Shown here in pieces: positions 34,314 through 42,766 of a stretch of 64,000 nt of DNA. This stretch comes from Pedobacter rhodius (GTDB lineage Bacteria > Bacteroidota > Bacteroidia > Sphingobacteriales > Sphingobacteriaceae): the NCBI RefSeq assembly GCF_027213645.1, contig NZ_JAPWGL010000001.1, positions 1 to 64,000 on the forward strand, given 5' to 3'. The position numbers were made by a program, and so were the translations under genes. Position 1 is the stretch's first letter. Each line of letters starts with the position of its first letter. The notes below the pieces were generated by a model that was not told the DNA's origin, searched no databases, and was given only the letters and a program-made list of their open reading frames with translations.

Positions 34314-34588
34314 TTTGGACTGAAATTGCTATTGATGATTTAAATAATATTGCCAACTACCATAGTCAATACTCTGATAATTTCGCATTTGCTCTGATAA
34401 ATAGACTTTTCAATAAGCCTAAAATTTTAAAGGAGATGCCTGAGCTTGGTCGTGTTGTGCCTGAAAGAGACAATCAATCTATTCGTGAACTTATTGAGGG
34501 TAACTATCGTATTATTTATTTTTTCGACAAGGAAATTGATACAGTAGAAATCATCACAATCCATCATGCTTCACAACCATTTTCATAA
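34301..34588 (+). CDS. RelE/ParE-family toxin
   Basis: The 95-residue protein shows the ParE/RelE pattern: IVWTEIAIDDLNNIANYHSQYSDNFA, the conserved MPELGRVVPE, and IRELIEGNYRIIYFF before a short C-terminal strand with the final HHASQPF. Such toxins act on ribosome-bound mRNA or on gyrase; which applies here cannot be read. It overlaps the antitoxin by 13 bases and sits between hemE and the hemJ-like gene. Confidence 0.9.
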   Translation: MAKIVWTEIAIDDLNNIANYHSQYSDNFAFALINRLFNKPKILKEMPELGRVVPERDNQSIRELIEGNYRIIYFFDKEIDTVEIITIHHASQPFS

Positions 34589-34601
34589 TCTTTCTTATTA
34601 G

Positions 34602-35162
34602 ATGATAGAAACCCTACAACCATATTATTTATACTTTCTTGCAATACATATTGTATTCGTAATCAGCTGGATGGCGGGGTTGTTTTATATTTTGAGTCTT
34701 TTTATCTACCATACTGAAGCAAACGAAAAATCAGAGCCTGAAAAAAGTATTCTTGTAAATCAGTTTATAAAAATGGAAGCCACATTGTGGAAAATCATTG
34801 CAACTCCGGCAATGATAATTTCTGTATTTGCCGGTGTTTCCATGCTTACTTTAAACCCTGGTTTACTGCAGGCCGATTGGATGCATGTTAAACTTGGTTT
34901 TGTAGTCGGATTGTTAGCCTACCATTTCATTTGCCAAAACATCGTAAAGCAATTGAAAAGGGGTGAATTTAAATTAAGCAGCTTTCAGCTTCGCTTATGG
35001 CGGGAATTGGCCACCATTTTTATGATTGCCATTGTTTTTGTGGTGATTTTAAAAAGCGCCATCAACTGGATTTATGGTTTGATTGGTATTATGGGCATTG
35101 CAATGGCAATTATGATTGCGGTTAAGTTGTACAAGAATTATCGCAAGAAACGCGGTGAATAG
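34602..35162 (+). CDS. hemJ: HemJ-like protoporphyrinogen oxidase (CopD-type membrane protein)
   Basis: The 186-residue protein has four to five membrane helices and matches the HemJ/UPF0093 group: YFLAIHIVFVISWMAGLFYILSLFIYH with the early conserved His, and MHVKLGFVVGLLAYHF with the conserved Lys after His. HemJ oxidises protoporphyrinogen IX to protoporphyrin IX in the membrane. No hemG or hemY is seen here, and the gene is next to five other heme genes, which supports the call. The start is 13 bases after the toxin gene. Confidence 0.85.
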   Translation: MIETLQPYYLYFLAIHIVFVISWMAGLFYILSLFIYHTEANEKSEPEKSILVNQFIKMEATLWKIIATPAMIISVFAGVSMLTLNPGLLQADWMHVKLGFVVGLLAYHFICQNIVKQLKRGEFKLSSFQLRLWRELATIFMIAIVFVVILKSAINWIYGLIGIMGIAMAIMIAVKLYKNYRKKRGE

Positions 35163-35347
35163 ATTTTCTAACACTAAAACACTAAGAAGAAAAAAAGCAT
35201 TATAATTTATTTTGGTGTTTAACTTGGTGCTCTTTATGCCTTTGTGGTTAAAAAGAAAATACTTTGTTTCCTTTGCGTAAACTTCGCGTTATTTGCGGTT
35301 AAACAAACGAAAAACTATCCTAAATTTGGGCGATAAAAACCAAGCTC
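35163..35347 (+). repeat. CCTTTGTGGTTAAA-type repeat gap
   Basis: Non-coding. Degenerate pieces such as TTTGGTGTTTAACTTGGTG, CTTTATGCCTTTGTGGTTAA and TTTGCGTAAACTTCGCG fill most of the gap. Confidence 0.55.
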
Positions 35348-36514
35348 ATGTTTACAAACACAGATCTTAAAAAGACCTTACTCCTCATATCATTTATTTT
35401 TAGTTTTTATGTTGCCTCCGCGCAGTTCAATCAATCCGCTTTAGAAAACAGAATCCGTCCGGATAGCAGTCTGACCAACGAAGTTCACTTCAATTTCTAT
35501 AATTTCAATTATGTTCGTAATTATGAATATACCAACGATTTCCATGATGGTTATACTTTGTATGGGACACAGCTGCAGCCTCAGATTGTTTATTATGCAC
35601 ATCCTAATTTAGCCATAACGGCAGGCGCTTTCATTCGTAAAGACTTCGGAAGAAACGGAATATCAGATGCAAAACCATTATTCAGCTTAAAGTACCATAA
35701 AAGAAATTTAACCTTAATTTTTGGAAGTTTAGAGGGCGGAATTCAGCATAAATACATCGAGCCACTTTACGATTTTGAAAGAACGATAACGACACCAATT
35801 GAATACGGAACACAATTACTTGTTGAAAGAAAAAGGTTTAATCTCGATGCCTGGATTGCCTGGCAGAAAATGATATACACCGGTGAAGCTGCAAAAGAGG
35901 AAATTATTGGCGGTTTATCTACCGAGACGACAATCGCAGAAAATAGCGGCTGGAAATTTAGTTTTCCTGCGCAGTTTCTGGCTTTCCACCAGGGCGGACA
36001 GATTGATGTGTTAAAGGAAATTCCGATTAGTACCGTTTTTAATGGTGCAACGGGTTTGAAATTGCATAAAGAAATCAATACCAACATTAAGCAGGTTTAT
36101 ACTGATAACTACATTGCCGTTTATAAGGATTTTTCTCCTGACAAAAGACGCGCTTATCAAGGTGGGTTTGGAATGTGGTTAAACGCAGGCGTAGAGAGTA
36201 AATGGGGAAGTCTGGTTGCAACTTACTGGAAAGGAAATAACTTCATTTCGATTAAGGGTATGCCATTGTACGAATCGGTTTCAAGTAATTTATATACGAA
36301 TGGCTTAAAGCAAAGCGGAAGAAATATTGTTTCATTGCGTTATGCTTATCAAAAAGAGCTGATTTCGCATTTATATCTTGATGTTCGTTTTGAGCCACAT
36401 ATTGATTTAGATAATACGGATAAACAATTGCAGTTTAACCATTCATTTTTCCTAACCTATAAGCAGGATTTCAGGTTGTTTAAGGTGAAACAGCGTGGAG
36501 GGTTTAGGGAGTAG
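35348..36514 (+). CDS. Exported protein of unknown function
   Basis: The 388-residue protein has a signal peptide (MFTNTDLKKTLLLISFIFSFYVASAQ, cleavage near residue 26). The mature part is rich in aromatic residues and alternating strands (HFNFYNFNYVRNYEYT, LAITAGAFIRKDFG, NIVSLRYAYQKELISHLYLDVRFEP) and lacks helices, which suggests an outer-membrane beta barrel. I do not recognise a family. The final residues are basic and not the usual aromatic ending. No partner genes are obvious. Confidence 0.75.
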   Translation: MFTNTDLKKTLLLISFIFSFYVASAQFNQSALENRIRPDSSLTNEVHFNFYNFNYVRNYEYTNDFHDGYTLYGTQLQPQIVYYAHPNLAITAGAFIRKDFGRNGISDAKPLFSLKYHKRNLTLIFGSLEGGIQHKYIEPLYDFERTITTPIEYGTQLLVERKRFNLDAWIAWQKMIYTGEAAKEEIIGGLSTETTIAENSGWKFSFPAQFLAFHQGGQIDVLKEIPISTVFNGATGLKLHKEINTNIKQVYTDNYIAVYKDFSPDKRRAYQGGFGMWLNAGVESKWGSLVATYWKGNNFISIKGMPLYESVSSNLYTNGLKQSGRNIVSLRYAYQKELISHLYLDVRFEPHIDLDNTDKQLQFNHSFFLTYKQDFRLFKVKQRGGFRE

Positions 36515-36540
36515 GGTTTGGGCTGATTAAATTTATAGCT

Positions 36541-36625
36541 TTCTAAACCCGACATAAGTGGCAGCCCCGAATTTTCTATGAGGGGCTATAGCATTTAGCG
36601 GAACTGCCACTTCCGATGAAATGCT
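36541..36625 (+). other. Structured non-coding stretch before the sigma factor
   Basis: AAGTGGCAG (36556-36564) pairs with CTGCCACTT (36604-36612); inside, AGCCCC (36563-36568) pairs with GGGGCT (36582-36587); and AGCATTT (36590-36596) can pair with AAATGCT (36619-36625), which crosses the first stem. The beginning TAAACCCGACATAAGTGG resembles the 5' block of the mosaic element. It could be a diverged relative. Confidence 0.5.
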
Positions 36626-36791
36626 GAATGTTCATTTCCAGATAAATATTTATATCTTTCTTGAGAATTATTGGCGCTTTATCTTGTTGATAATCAGATA
36701 TAAAAAATAAATTTTAACTTTTATTTAACTTTTTCTTAGTCCTGATGCAACCAATGTTTGTAATCTGCCATCTTCTATATACAAACACACA

Positions 36792-37361
36792 ATGAAATTG
36801 ACGCGAAGCTATACGATAAACGATTTGCTGGAGGGCTGCAAAGCCGGCGACCGGAAGATGCAGGAAATGCTTTATAAGCAAACCGCATCGAAAATGCTGG
36901 CTGTTTGTATGCGCTATGCAAAAGATAGGATGGATGCAGAGGATATATTGCAAATGGGATATATTAAGGTTTTCCAAAAGATTGAAGCATACCGGGGTGA
37001 TGGTTCTTTTGAGGGCTGGATTAGAAGGGTGATGGTAAATACGGCAATTGAAAGCTACCGTAAAAATTTAAGAAGCTTAAATGTGGTAGAAATAGATGAA
37101 GCCTACGAGCAACCATCAACAGGATTTGATTTCGGAACACTGGGCATGCAGGATTTGATGAACGTGATACAAAAACTGGCAGATGGTTACCGGATGGTTT
37201 TCAACATGTACGTAATCGAAGGTTATTCACACAAAGAAATAGGCGAAACGCTTGGTATATCTGAGGGGGCAAGTAAATCTCAGCTGTCGAGAGCGAGAGC
37301 AATATTAAAAGAAGAAATTATAAAAATGGAGGGATTTGGTTATGCAACCTATACAGGATAA
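36792..37361 (+). CDS. ECF-type RNA polymerase sigma factor
   Basis: The 189-residue sigma-70 family protein has region 2 (MLYKQTASKMLAVCMRYAKDRMDAEDILQMGYIKVF) and region 4 (QKLADGYRMVFNMYVIEGYSHKEIGETLGISEGASKSQLSRAR) and no region 3. It overlaps the next gene, a probable membrane anti-sigma factor, by 20 bases. The third gene is an outer-membrane beta-barrel protein that may be a target. Confidence 0.93.
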   Translation: MKLTRSYTINDLLEGCKAGDRKMQEMLYKQTASKMLAVCMRYAKDRMDAEDILQMGYIKVFQKIEAYRGDGSFEGWIRRVMVNTAIESYRKNLRSLNVVEIDEAYEQPSTGFDFGTLGMQDLMNVIQKLADGYRMVFNMYVIEGYSHKEIGETLGISEGASKSQLSRARAILKEEIIKMEGFGYATYTG

Positions 37362-38094
37362 GGATTTTGATAAGTTATTTGCAACTGCTTTTGAAGATGC
37401 TGAAATTACGCCATCCAGAGATTTGTGGAGCAACATAGAAAAGGAAATAGAACCAAAGAAAAAAAGGGTTATCCCGATTTATTGGTTATCTGCAGCGGCC
37501 GTTTTATTAATCGCTACAGTTGGGTTTTTGGTTTATCGACAACAGGAAGTTAAATCAAAACAATTTGCAAATAAAATTGAACCCAAATTAGTGAAGCCCG
37601 CTGTAGAAAGTCTGCCAGTTAACGATGCGACAAAAACTTTAGATGTTCAAACAGACAAGATAGAACAAACTTTACCGCTTAGCTCAAACCCTGTTGATGC
37701 AATTGCAAAAACTAAGGTTAAGGAAAGTGTTAAACCTGTAGAAAAGCAGAAAGTAGTTACAGCGCCTGAAATGCAAAAACAGGAAAGCATGATTGCAAAA
37801 GTAGAGGTGCCTAAAGAGGATATTAAAGCAAAAATTGACGAGCTGGTTTCTAAATCTAATACTGAAACTGTAATAGTATCTGCCGCCGCAACCATAAAGG
37901 CCGATGAAGTGGCCGGAGATGATAACCAGGGTGATAATAAAGGCATCCGTAATGTTGGCGATGTGGTAAACTTAATCGTAAACAAAGTTGATAAAAGGAA
38001 AGATAAGTTTATCCAGTTCCGTACGGATGATGATGATTCTTCGCTCTCATCGATAAATATTGGTCCGTTTAAGTTTGGTAAAAAGAAAAAATAA
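37342..38094 (+). CDS. Probable anti-sigma factor, membrane anchored
   Basis: This protein of about 250 residues starts at ATG 37342 inside the sigma gene's 3' end. An N-terminal cytoplasmic segment (DKDFDKLFATAFEDAEITPSRDLWSNIEKEIE) resembles the sigma-binding part of Bacteroidota anti-sigma proteins; one membrane helix follows (YWLSAAAVLLIATVGFLVY, about 49-67), then a long Lys/Val/Glu-rich periplasmic region of low complexity ending in a KFGKKKK tail. Family not certain; the role rests on gene order and architecture. Confidence 0.7.
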   Translation: MQPIQDKDFDKLFATAFEDAEITPSRDLWSNIEKEIEPKKKRVIPIYWLSAAAVLLIATVGFLVYRQQEVKSKQFANKIEPKLVKPAVESLPVNDATKTLDVQTDKIEQTLPLSSNPVDAIAKTKVKESVKPVEKQKVVTAPEMQKQESMIAKVEVPKEDIKAKIDELVSKSNTETVIVSAAATIKADEVAGDDNQGDNKGIRNVGDVVNLIVNKVDKRKDKFIQFRTDDDDSSLSSINIGPFKFGKKKK

Positions 38095-38202
38095 ACAAGA
38101 TTTGAAGATGACCAGATTAAACCGATTTCAGAATTATACCTTAATTCTAGTAAACTAATGGCAAATGAACTAATGAACATTTTAAATAAACACACACAGA
38201 AT

Positions 38203-38985
38203 ATGAAACATCTAATTTTTACAACACTTTTGGTAAGCGGGCTTGCCGGTGTTATGGCTCCAGGTGCTTTTGCACAACAAGATACAACCAAAAAGAAAAT
38301 GGATTACAGTGAGGGGCATGGCATTATTATTAAAACTAAATCTGCTGACTCTGCTAAAAAAGGACGTTTTGTAGGCGGAATAACTTTTACCAGGGTAGAT
38401 TTAGGTTTCTCCAGGTTAATTGATAACGGAGATTTTAATCTATCTCCTAACAATGAATTCTTAGATTATAAAGGTGGTAAAACCAGTACATTCTCTTTTG
38501 ATGTTTTACAGTTCGGATACCGCTTCAACTCGAACTTTAAGGTATATGTAGCCGGTGGTTTCGACTGGACTTTAATCCGATTGAGAGACAACATTACGAT
38601 TCAGAAAAACCAGCCAACTTTAACATACATAAATGAGCCTATAGAATTTTCTAAGAACCGTTTCTCCAGCAGCTATGTACATATTCCCTTAAACTTTGAA
38701 TTCCGTACCGGTGAAAGTAAAAAAGGAAAAAGGTTCTACTTTGTTTTAGGTCCGGAAGTAAGTTTCCTGCTTAACGGTAAGGTTAAACAAATTAGCGAGG
38801 AACGTGGTAAGGAAAAGCAATATGACGGCTATCATTTCCAATCGGTTCGTTACGGCGGTACAGTTAGGTTCGGATACGGCGGTTTAGGTTTATTTACCAA
38901 ATACTATTTCAATGATATGTTTACTACGCCTGCACAAGCTGGGTTGCGAAATATGAGTTTTGGTGTAACCTTTGGATTGAATTAA
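38203..38985 (+). CDS. Outer-membrane beta-barrel protein
   Basis: The product of about 260 residues starts at ATG 38203, which gives a clear signal peptide (MKHLIFTTLLVSG...GAFAQ); the frame is open 15 codons further up. The mature part alternates short aromatic strands (FVGGITFTRVDLGFSRL, FDVLQFGYRFNSNFKVYVAGGFDWTLI, VHIPLNFEFRTGESKKGKRFYFVLGPEV) and ends FGVTFGLN, the PorT/OmpA-like barrel style. It follows the sigma/anti-sigma pair. Confidence 0.8.
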   Translation: MKHLIFTTLLVSGLAGVMAPGAFAQQDTTKKKMDYSEGHGIIIKTKSADSAKKGRFVGGITFTRVDLGFSRLIDNGDFNLSPNNEFLDYKGGKTSTFSFDVLQFGYRFNSNFKVYVAGGFDWTLIRLRDNITIQKNQPTLTYINEPIEFSKNRFSSSYVHIPLNFEFRTGESKKGKRFYFVLGPEVSFLLNGKVKQISEERGKEKQYDGYHFQSVRYGGTVRFGYGGLGLFTKYYFNDMFTTPAQAGLRNMSFGVTFGLN

Positions 38986-39012
38986 AGATATAACGCCACA
39001 CAAATAAATAAG

Positions 39013-39045
39013 ATCCTGTTTCGGTTAGGCGAGGCAGGATTTTTT
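39013..39045 (+). terminator. Intrinsic terminator after the barrel gene
   Basis: An 11-bp stem (ATCCTGTTTCG at 39013-39023 with CGAGGCAGGAT at 39030-39040, two wobble pairs) with a 6-base loop is followed by TTTTTT. Confidence 0.85.
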
Positions 39046-39463
39046 ATAGAGTTTGTAAATACATGTTGGGTGTTAAAATGCTTAAATTACTTTTTTTGTA
39101 ATCCTTGATATTCCTTGTAATTATAGCATTTATATTACCTTGATTTTCCGCTGAAAAATTTTGAAGTGCATCTTCAAAATCAGTAAATTCAGAATCAATA
39201 GAAGTTAGGATAGTATACTTATCTATAATAGTTATATTCAAAAACGTTAATAAACGTTTTATACCTTCTAATATTGATTTACTACTATGCTCTTTTCTTA
39301 ATAAATAGTATATGTTAGCGACAGCAATCCCGGTTACAAAACCATTTAATTTTCGGTCTTCACATAATGTTAAAATTTTTGATGAATCATCGGAAAAAGG
39401 TTTCCTGTCAAGAAAATAATCAAGAATAATATCAGAATCAATCAGTACATTATTTACTATCAT
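39044..39463 (-). CDS. PIN-domain toxin (second module)
   Basis: The 139-residue PIN protein begins NNVLIDSDIILDYFLDRKPF with the usual acidic residues, has an acidic cluster FTDFEDALQNFSAE and ends with ITRNIKDYKKSNLSILTP. The pattern is a PIN subgroup distinct from the 14.6 kb VapC. Its ATG overlaps the antitoxin stop by 14 bases. Probably an RNase toxin. Confidence 0.85.
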   Translation of the reverse strand: MIVNNVLIDSDIILDYFLDRKPFSDDSSKILTLCEDRKLNGFVTGIAVANIYYLLRKEHSSKSILEGIKRLLTFLNITIIDKYTILTSIDSEFTDFEDALQNFSAENQGNINAIITRNIKDYKKSNLSILTPNMYLQTL

Positions 39464-39719
39464 TATTAAGGTATTTTTGATATTTCTCCTCTCTGATTTT
39501 GTTTAATTCTTCCTTATAATCAAAATCCACAGACATTTTGAATGCTCCTTTCAATGATTTAACAATTGGAGAAAGTTCTGTATCATTTTCTTCATTTTTG
39601 GTTACAGCTTTCAAATAATTCTCTACTACAGCCGATAAACTGCGCCCCTGTTTCTCTGCATAGGCTTTTGCCTGCTTAATTACAGATTCATCAATTGTTA
39701 ATGTCAACTTCGTATTCAT
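39450..39719 (-). CDS. DUF6364-like antitoxin
   Basis: The 89-residue partner starts MNTKLTLTIDESVIKQAKAYAEKQGRSLSAVVENYL, a ribbon-helix-helix type pattern common to antitoxins that autoregulate their promoter, followed by an acidic toxin-binding tail. It lies upstream of the PIN gene and overlaps it by 14 bases. Confidence 0.85.
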   Translation of the reverse strand: MNTKLTLTIDESVIKQAKAYAEKQGRSLSAVVENYLKAVTKNEENDTELSPIVKSLKGAFKMSVDFDYKEELNKIREEKYQKYLNNDSK

Positions 39720-39821
39720 AGATTAAATTTAAGTATAAATATTTACACGTGCAAAAAAAATAATTTTATACGTGTGTTTTTTTTCCTTTAGTCTTTCTGC
39801 TTTAAGCTTTATATTTACCTC

Positions 39822-40814
39822 GTGAGCGACAATATAATTAGTGTTAAAAATTTAACGAAACAATATCAGTCAGAACAGGCGGGCGGAATTAAAAATATTA
39901 GTTTTGACATCAAAGCGGGAGATGTTGTCGCCATTATCGGTGAAAGCGGAAGCGGCAAATCTACCCTACTGAAATCTATTTATGGTTTGCTTAAAACTGA
40001 TGAAGGGGAAATCTATTTTGAAGAACAAAGGGTGAAAGGTCCTGATGAACAGTTAATACCCGGGCATAAGCAAATGAAAATGGTAACGCAGGATTTTTCA
40101 TTGAATATTTATGCGAAGGTTTATGATAATATTGCCTCACAACTCTCCAATACCGATTTAAAAACTAAGGCTGAAAAAACTTTAGCCATCATGGAACATC
40201 TGCGGATTCTTCCACTACAAAATAAAAAAATTATAGAACTCAGTGGCGGTGAACAGCAGCGCGTGGCGATAGCAAAAGCCATGGTATCTGATACAAAAGT
40301 TTTATTGTTGGATGAACCTTTTAGTCAGGTTGATGCTTTGCTTAAAAATCAATTAAGGGCAGATATAAAACGTGTTGCTGCAGAAACCGGCGTTACCGTA
40401 ATTTTGGTTTCTCACGACCCGGCTGATGGTTTGTTTCTTGCCGACCAGCTATTGATTTTACGAAACGGAGAACTGCTTCAAACGGGTAAACCGGTAGATA
40501 TTTATCAAAATCCGAAACACATTTACACGGCCCAGATTCTAGGTAATGCTGTCGTTCTATCTCGTGGCGATGCCGAGAAACTTGGACTGAAAACTTTTGC
40601 AGCATCAGTTGTTTTCTACCCGGAATGGGCGGAGATTAGCAGTAACTGGAGCAGCAGGCGTTTTGAAGTAAAAGATGTGTACTATAAAGGTTTTTACGAT
40701 GAATTGCTGTTGGAAAGAAATGGTGTAACCGTCCGTGCCTTACAATTGAACAGGGGAGCGCATAAAAAAAACGACCACGTTCAATTGAACATAAGCCGTT
40801 TTTTAGAGTTTTAA
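39822..40814 (+). CDS. ABC transporter ATP-binding protein without a permease
   Basis: This 330-residue ATPase has Walker A (GESGSGKST), Q-loop, signature LSGGEQQRVAIAKA, Walker B LLLDEPFSQVD and the switch His in LVSHDPADG. After residue 230 comes a TOBE-like C-terminal part (ASVVFYPEWAEI...) seen in the MetN/PotA-type importers of the CysA/MalK class. No permease or binding protein is adjacent. The start is GTG 39822, only 5 bases after a TATATTTA box, suggesting a short or absent 5' leader. Confidence 0.82.
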   Translation: MSDNIISVKNLTKQYQSEQAGGIKNISFDIKAGDVVAIIGESGSGKSTLLKSIYGLLKTDEGEIYFEEQRVKGPDEQLIPGHKQMKMVTQDFSLNIYAKVYDNIASQLSNTDLKTKAEKTLAIMEHLRILPLQNKKIIELSGGEQQRVAIAKAMVSDTKVLLLDEPFSQVDALLKNQLRADIKRVAAETGVTVILVSHDPADGLFLADQLLILRNGELLQTGKPVDIYQNPKHIYTAQILGNAVVLSRGDAEKLGLKTFAASVVFYPEWAEISSNWSSRRFEVKDVYYKGFYDELLLERNGVTVRALQLNRGAHKKNDHVQLNISRFLEF

Positions 40815-40820
40815 AGAAGC

Positions 40821-41231
40821 TTATTGGAAAGATTCAATCAATACAATTTTAACTCTTGTAACAGTATTAGGTCTAGTTGGAATAGCATTTTGAAAATCAG
40901 AAGACTGAATATCTAAATCAACCCTTCCTTGACTTACAGCGTAGCTATACGAATTTACATCATATACAAAAGGTAATTGCTCATAGACATTATTGTCACC
41001 CCGTGAGATATAAACCAAAATACCATCATCTTCAAAAGTTCTGGCGTCTATTCTATTATCTAATAGAGCAGCAGATAATGTAAAGCCGTTACTGCTGGCC
41101 TGCCATTCACTCGGCTGAATATATTTAATAATTGTTAAATTATTTGCTCCACTCTGAACAATTGTGTCTTTCTTGCATGAAGCTAGGCCTAGCGTAGCAA
41201 TGCAAAGCATTAGGATAGTCAGTTTTTTCAT
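40821..41231 (-). CDS. Small lipoprotein of unknown function
   Basis: The product of about 136 residues starts at ATG 41231 (MKKLTILMLCIATLGLASC) with a clean lipobox, Cys at 19; 13 further codons upstream are open but unlikely. After KKD a beta-rich domain follows (NNLTIIKYIQPSEWQ, GFTLSAALLDNRID, ILVYISRG, TRVKIVLIESFQ). Probably anchored to an envelope membrane. No family is recognised. It is convergent with the ABC gene, 6 bases apart. Confidence 0.8.
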   Translation of the reverse strand: MKKLTILMLCIATLGLASCKKDTIVQSGANNLTIIKYIQPSEWQASSNGFTLSAALLDNRIDARTFEDDGILVYISRGDNNVYEQLPFVYDVNSYSYAVSQGRVDLDIQSSDFQNAIPTRPNTVTRVKIVLIESFQ

Positions 41232-41357
41232 TTTGATAAGTTTTATTTGTGTGTGTACCGTGCGTAACACAAAACAACTGCCAAAAATTCTGAATAATAC
41301 AATGTGGATTAATAATTGTTTAAGAATTATAACACAACATTGAAAAATACCTTTTAA

Positions 41358-41918
41358 ATGAGAATAATTTTTAGAATTTTACCCTGGTTGATTTTACTGG
41401 TTGCCGGTTATTTTTTCATTTCGAAAAAGTTCAGTATCAATACCTCCGTAGAAAGTAAACATCAGCTTTTGGTGGAGAAAATTGAGGCTATTGGCAAACT
41501 GGAGTTGGTTCGCTACCAAATCAGCGATGTGCTTGAACACAAAAATAAAACGGATTTCTTGCCGGAGGCAAGTGTTCTTTTAATTGTAAAAGCCGATGCT
41601 GTTGGTTGTATTGATCTTACAAAAATTACTCGTAATGATATTGAAATTGATGCAGATACAGCTGTAGTAAATTTGCCACAACCCGAAATTTGTTATGTAA
41701 AAATCGACCATAAAAATTCGAGGGTTTACGATACAAAAATGGCTTATTTCCGTGAAGCAAAACTGGTTGACGAAGCTTATAAAACAGCAGAACAAAAAAT
41801 AACAGATGAAGTGAAAAAATCAAATATTTTAGCGCAGACAAAAATCAATGCTACGAATGTATTAAAGCCAATAATTGAAGGTTTGGGGTATAAGAATGTA
41901 AGGTTAACTTTTGAGTAA
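41358..41918 (+). CDS. DUF4230-domain membrane-anchored protein
   Basis: The 186-residue protein has an N-terminal anchor (MRIIFRILPWLILLVAGYFFISKKF) and then a DUF4230-like domain (GKLELVRYQISDVLEHKN, ASVLLIVKADAVGCIDLTKI, TAVVNLPQPEICYVKIDHKNS, AYKTAEQKI). Function unknown. It is divergent from the lipoprotein gene. Confidence 0.78.
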   Translation: MRIIFRILPWLILLVAGYFFISKKFSINTSVESKHQLLVEKIEAIGKLELVRYQISDVLEHKNKTDFLPEASVLLIVKADAVGCIDLTKITRNDIEIDADTAVVNLPQPEICYVKIDHKNSRVYDTKMAYFREAKLVDEAYKTAEQKITDEVKKSNILAQTKINATNVLKPIIEGLGYKNVRLTFE

Positions 41919-41924
41919 ATTTTA

Positions 41925-41962
41925 GTATCAAGTATCAAGCTGTGAGTATCAAGTATCAAGAT
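41925..41962 (+). repeat. AGTATCAAG-type direct repeat
   Basis: AGTATCAAGTATCAAGC occurs twice in tandem in the gap between two convergent genes. Confidence 0.7.
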
Positions 41963-41974
41963 AGAAGTTGGATT

Positions 41975-42322
41975 TTATAAAAAGTCTTTGCGATGCGGGT
42001 TGAAAATATCAATTAATAACCCTGCTTTTAAACAAACCACACCGTGAGGCACATTTGATGGTGCAAAAAATACATCGCCCTCATTAAGAATTTTCTTATC
42101 CTCACCCATAGTAACTTCAAAAGTTCCTCTGGCAACATAACTTAACTGTAAATGCGGATGGTTGTGAATCGAACCTATAGCATCTTTTTCAAAATCAACT
42201 TTAACCAACATCAGGTTATCATCAAAAGGCATTACTTTACGTTTCACGCCTCCGCCTAATTCTTGCCAGGCCAAATCGTTATCTGATATTAATGTTTTGC
42301 TTGTTAAATCTTTGAAGTTCAT
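41975..42322 (-). CDS. Cupin-domain protein
   Basis: The 115-residue single-domain cupin has the two metal-binding motifs: IHNHPHLQLSYVARGTFEV (His ligands) and FFAPSNVPHGVVCLKAG. It may bind a metal and a small ligand. It lies 23 bases after the VOC gene, so the two are likely co-transcribed. Confidence 0.85.
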   Translation of the reverse strand: MNFKDLTSKTLISDNDLAWQELGGGVKRKVMPFDDNLMLVKVDFEKDAIGSIHNHPHLQLSYVARGTFEVTMGEDKKILNEGDVFFAPSNVPHGVVCLKAGLLIDIFNPHRKDFL

Positions 42323-42345
42323 TTTTTATTCGAGTAAGAATCTTA

Positions 42346-42723
42346 TTAGTCTCCAATAGTTATTTTGTGCCCGTCGCAGTCTTTGATAACAAATTCCCTG
42401 CTACCATATACCCGTTTTACAATACCCTCAGTTACGTTTGCGCCTTTTGCTATTACCTCATTGTAAAAATTATCAATTTCCGGAACCCAAATTATCATGT
42501 CAGTACTTATTTTACGAAATTGCTCATTTACCGGAATTACATCTGTATCTGATTGCGCAAAATGAATCTGATAGCCATCCCTTTCAACCATAGCATAAAC
42601 AGGTGGCTCCATAAAATATCCAATAATGCAGAAGCCTAAAACGTCTCTGTAATATTCAGCTGTAGTAGTAACATTATTTACCACTAGTTGCGGTGCAATA
42701 CCAATTAACTTTGCTTTTTCCAT
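42346..42723 (-). CDS. VOC-family (glyoxalase-like) protein
   Basis: The 125-residue protein has the vicinal-oxygen-chelate pattern: LVVNNVTTTAEYYRDVLGFCIIGYF, GYQIHFAQS, IDNFYNEVIAKGANV and SREFVIKDCDGHKITI. The substrate is not predictable. Upstream is ilvA in the same direction, with about 43 bases between. Confidence 0.85.
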   Translation of the reverse strand: MEKAKLIGIAPQLVVNNVTTTAEYYRDVLGFCIIGYFMEPPVYAMVERDGYQIHFAQSDTDVIPVNEQFRKISTDMIIWVPEIDNFYNEVIAKGANVTEGIVKRVYGSREFVIKDCDGHKITIGD

Positions 42724-42766
42724 TAATAAAAATACCTATTTATAGGTCCTTCTAAAATCAAAATAT

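Noticed and set aside
37647..38291. Long open frame of 214 codons on the minus strand
   Set aside because: It is antisense to the anti-sigma and barrel genes, whose signal peptide, membrane helix and gene overlap are convincing.
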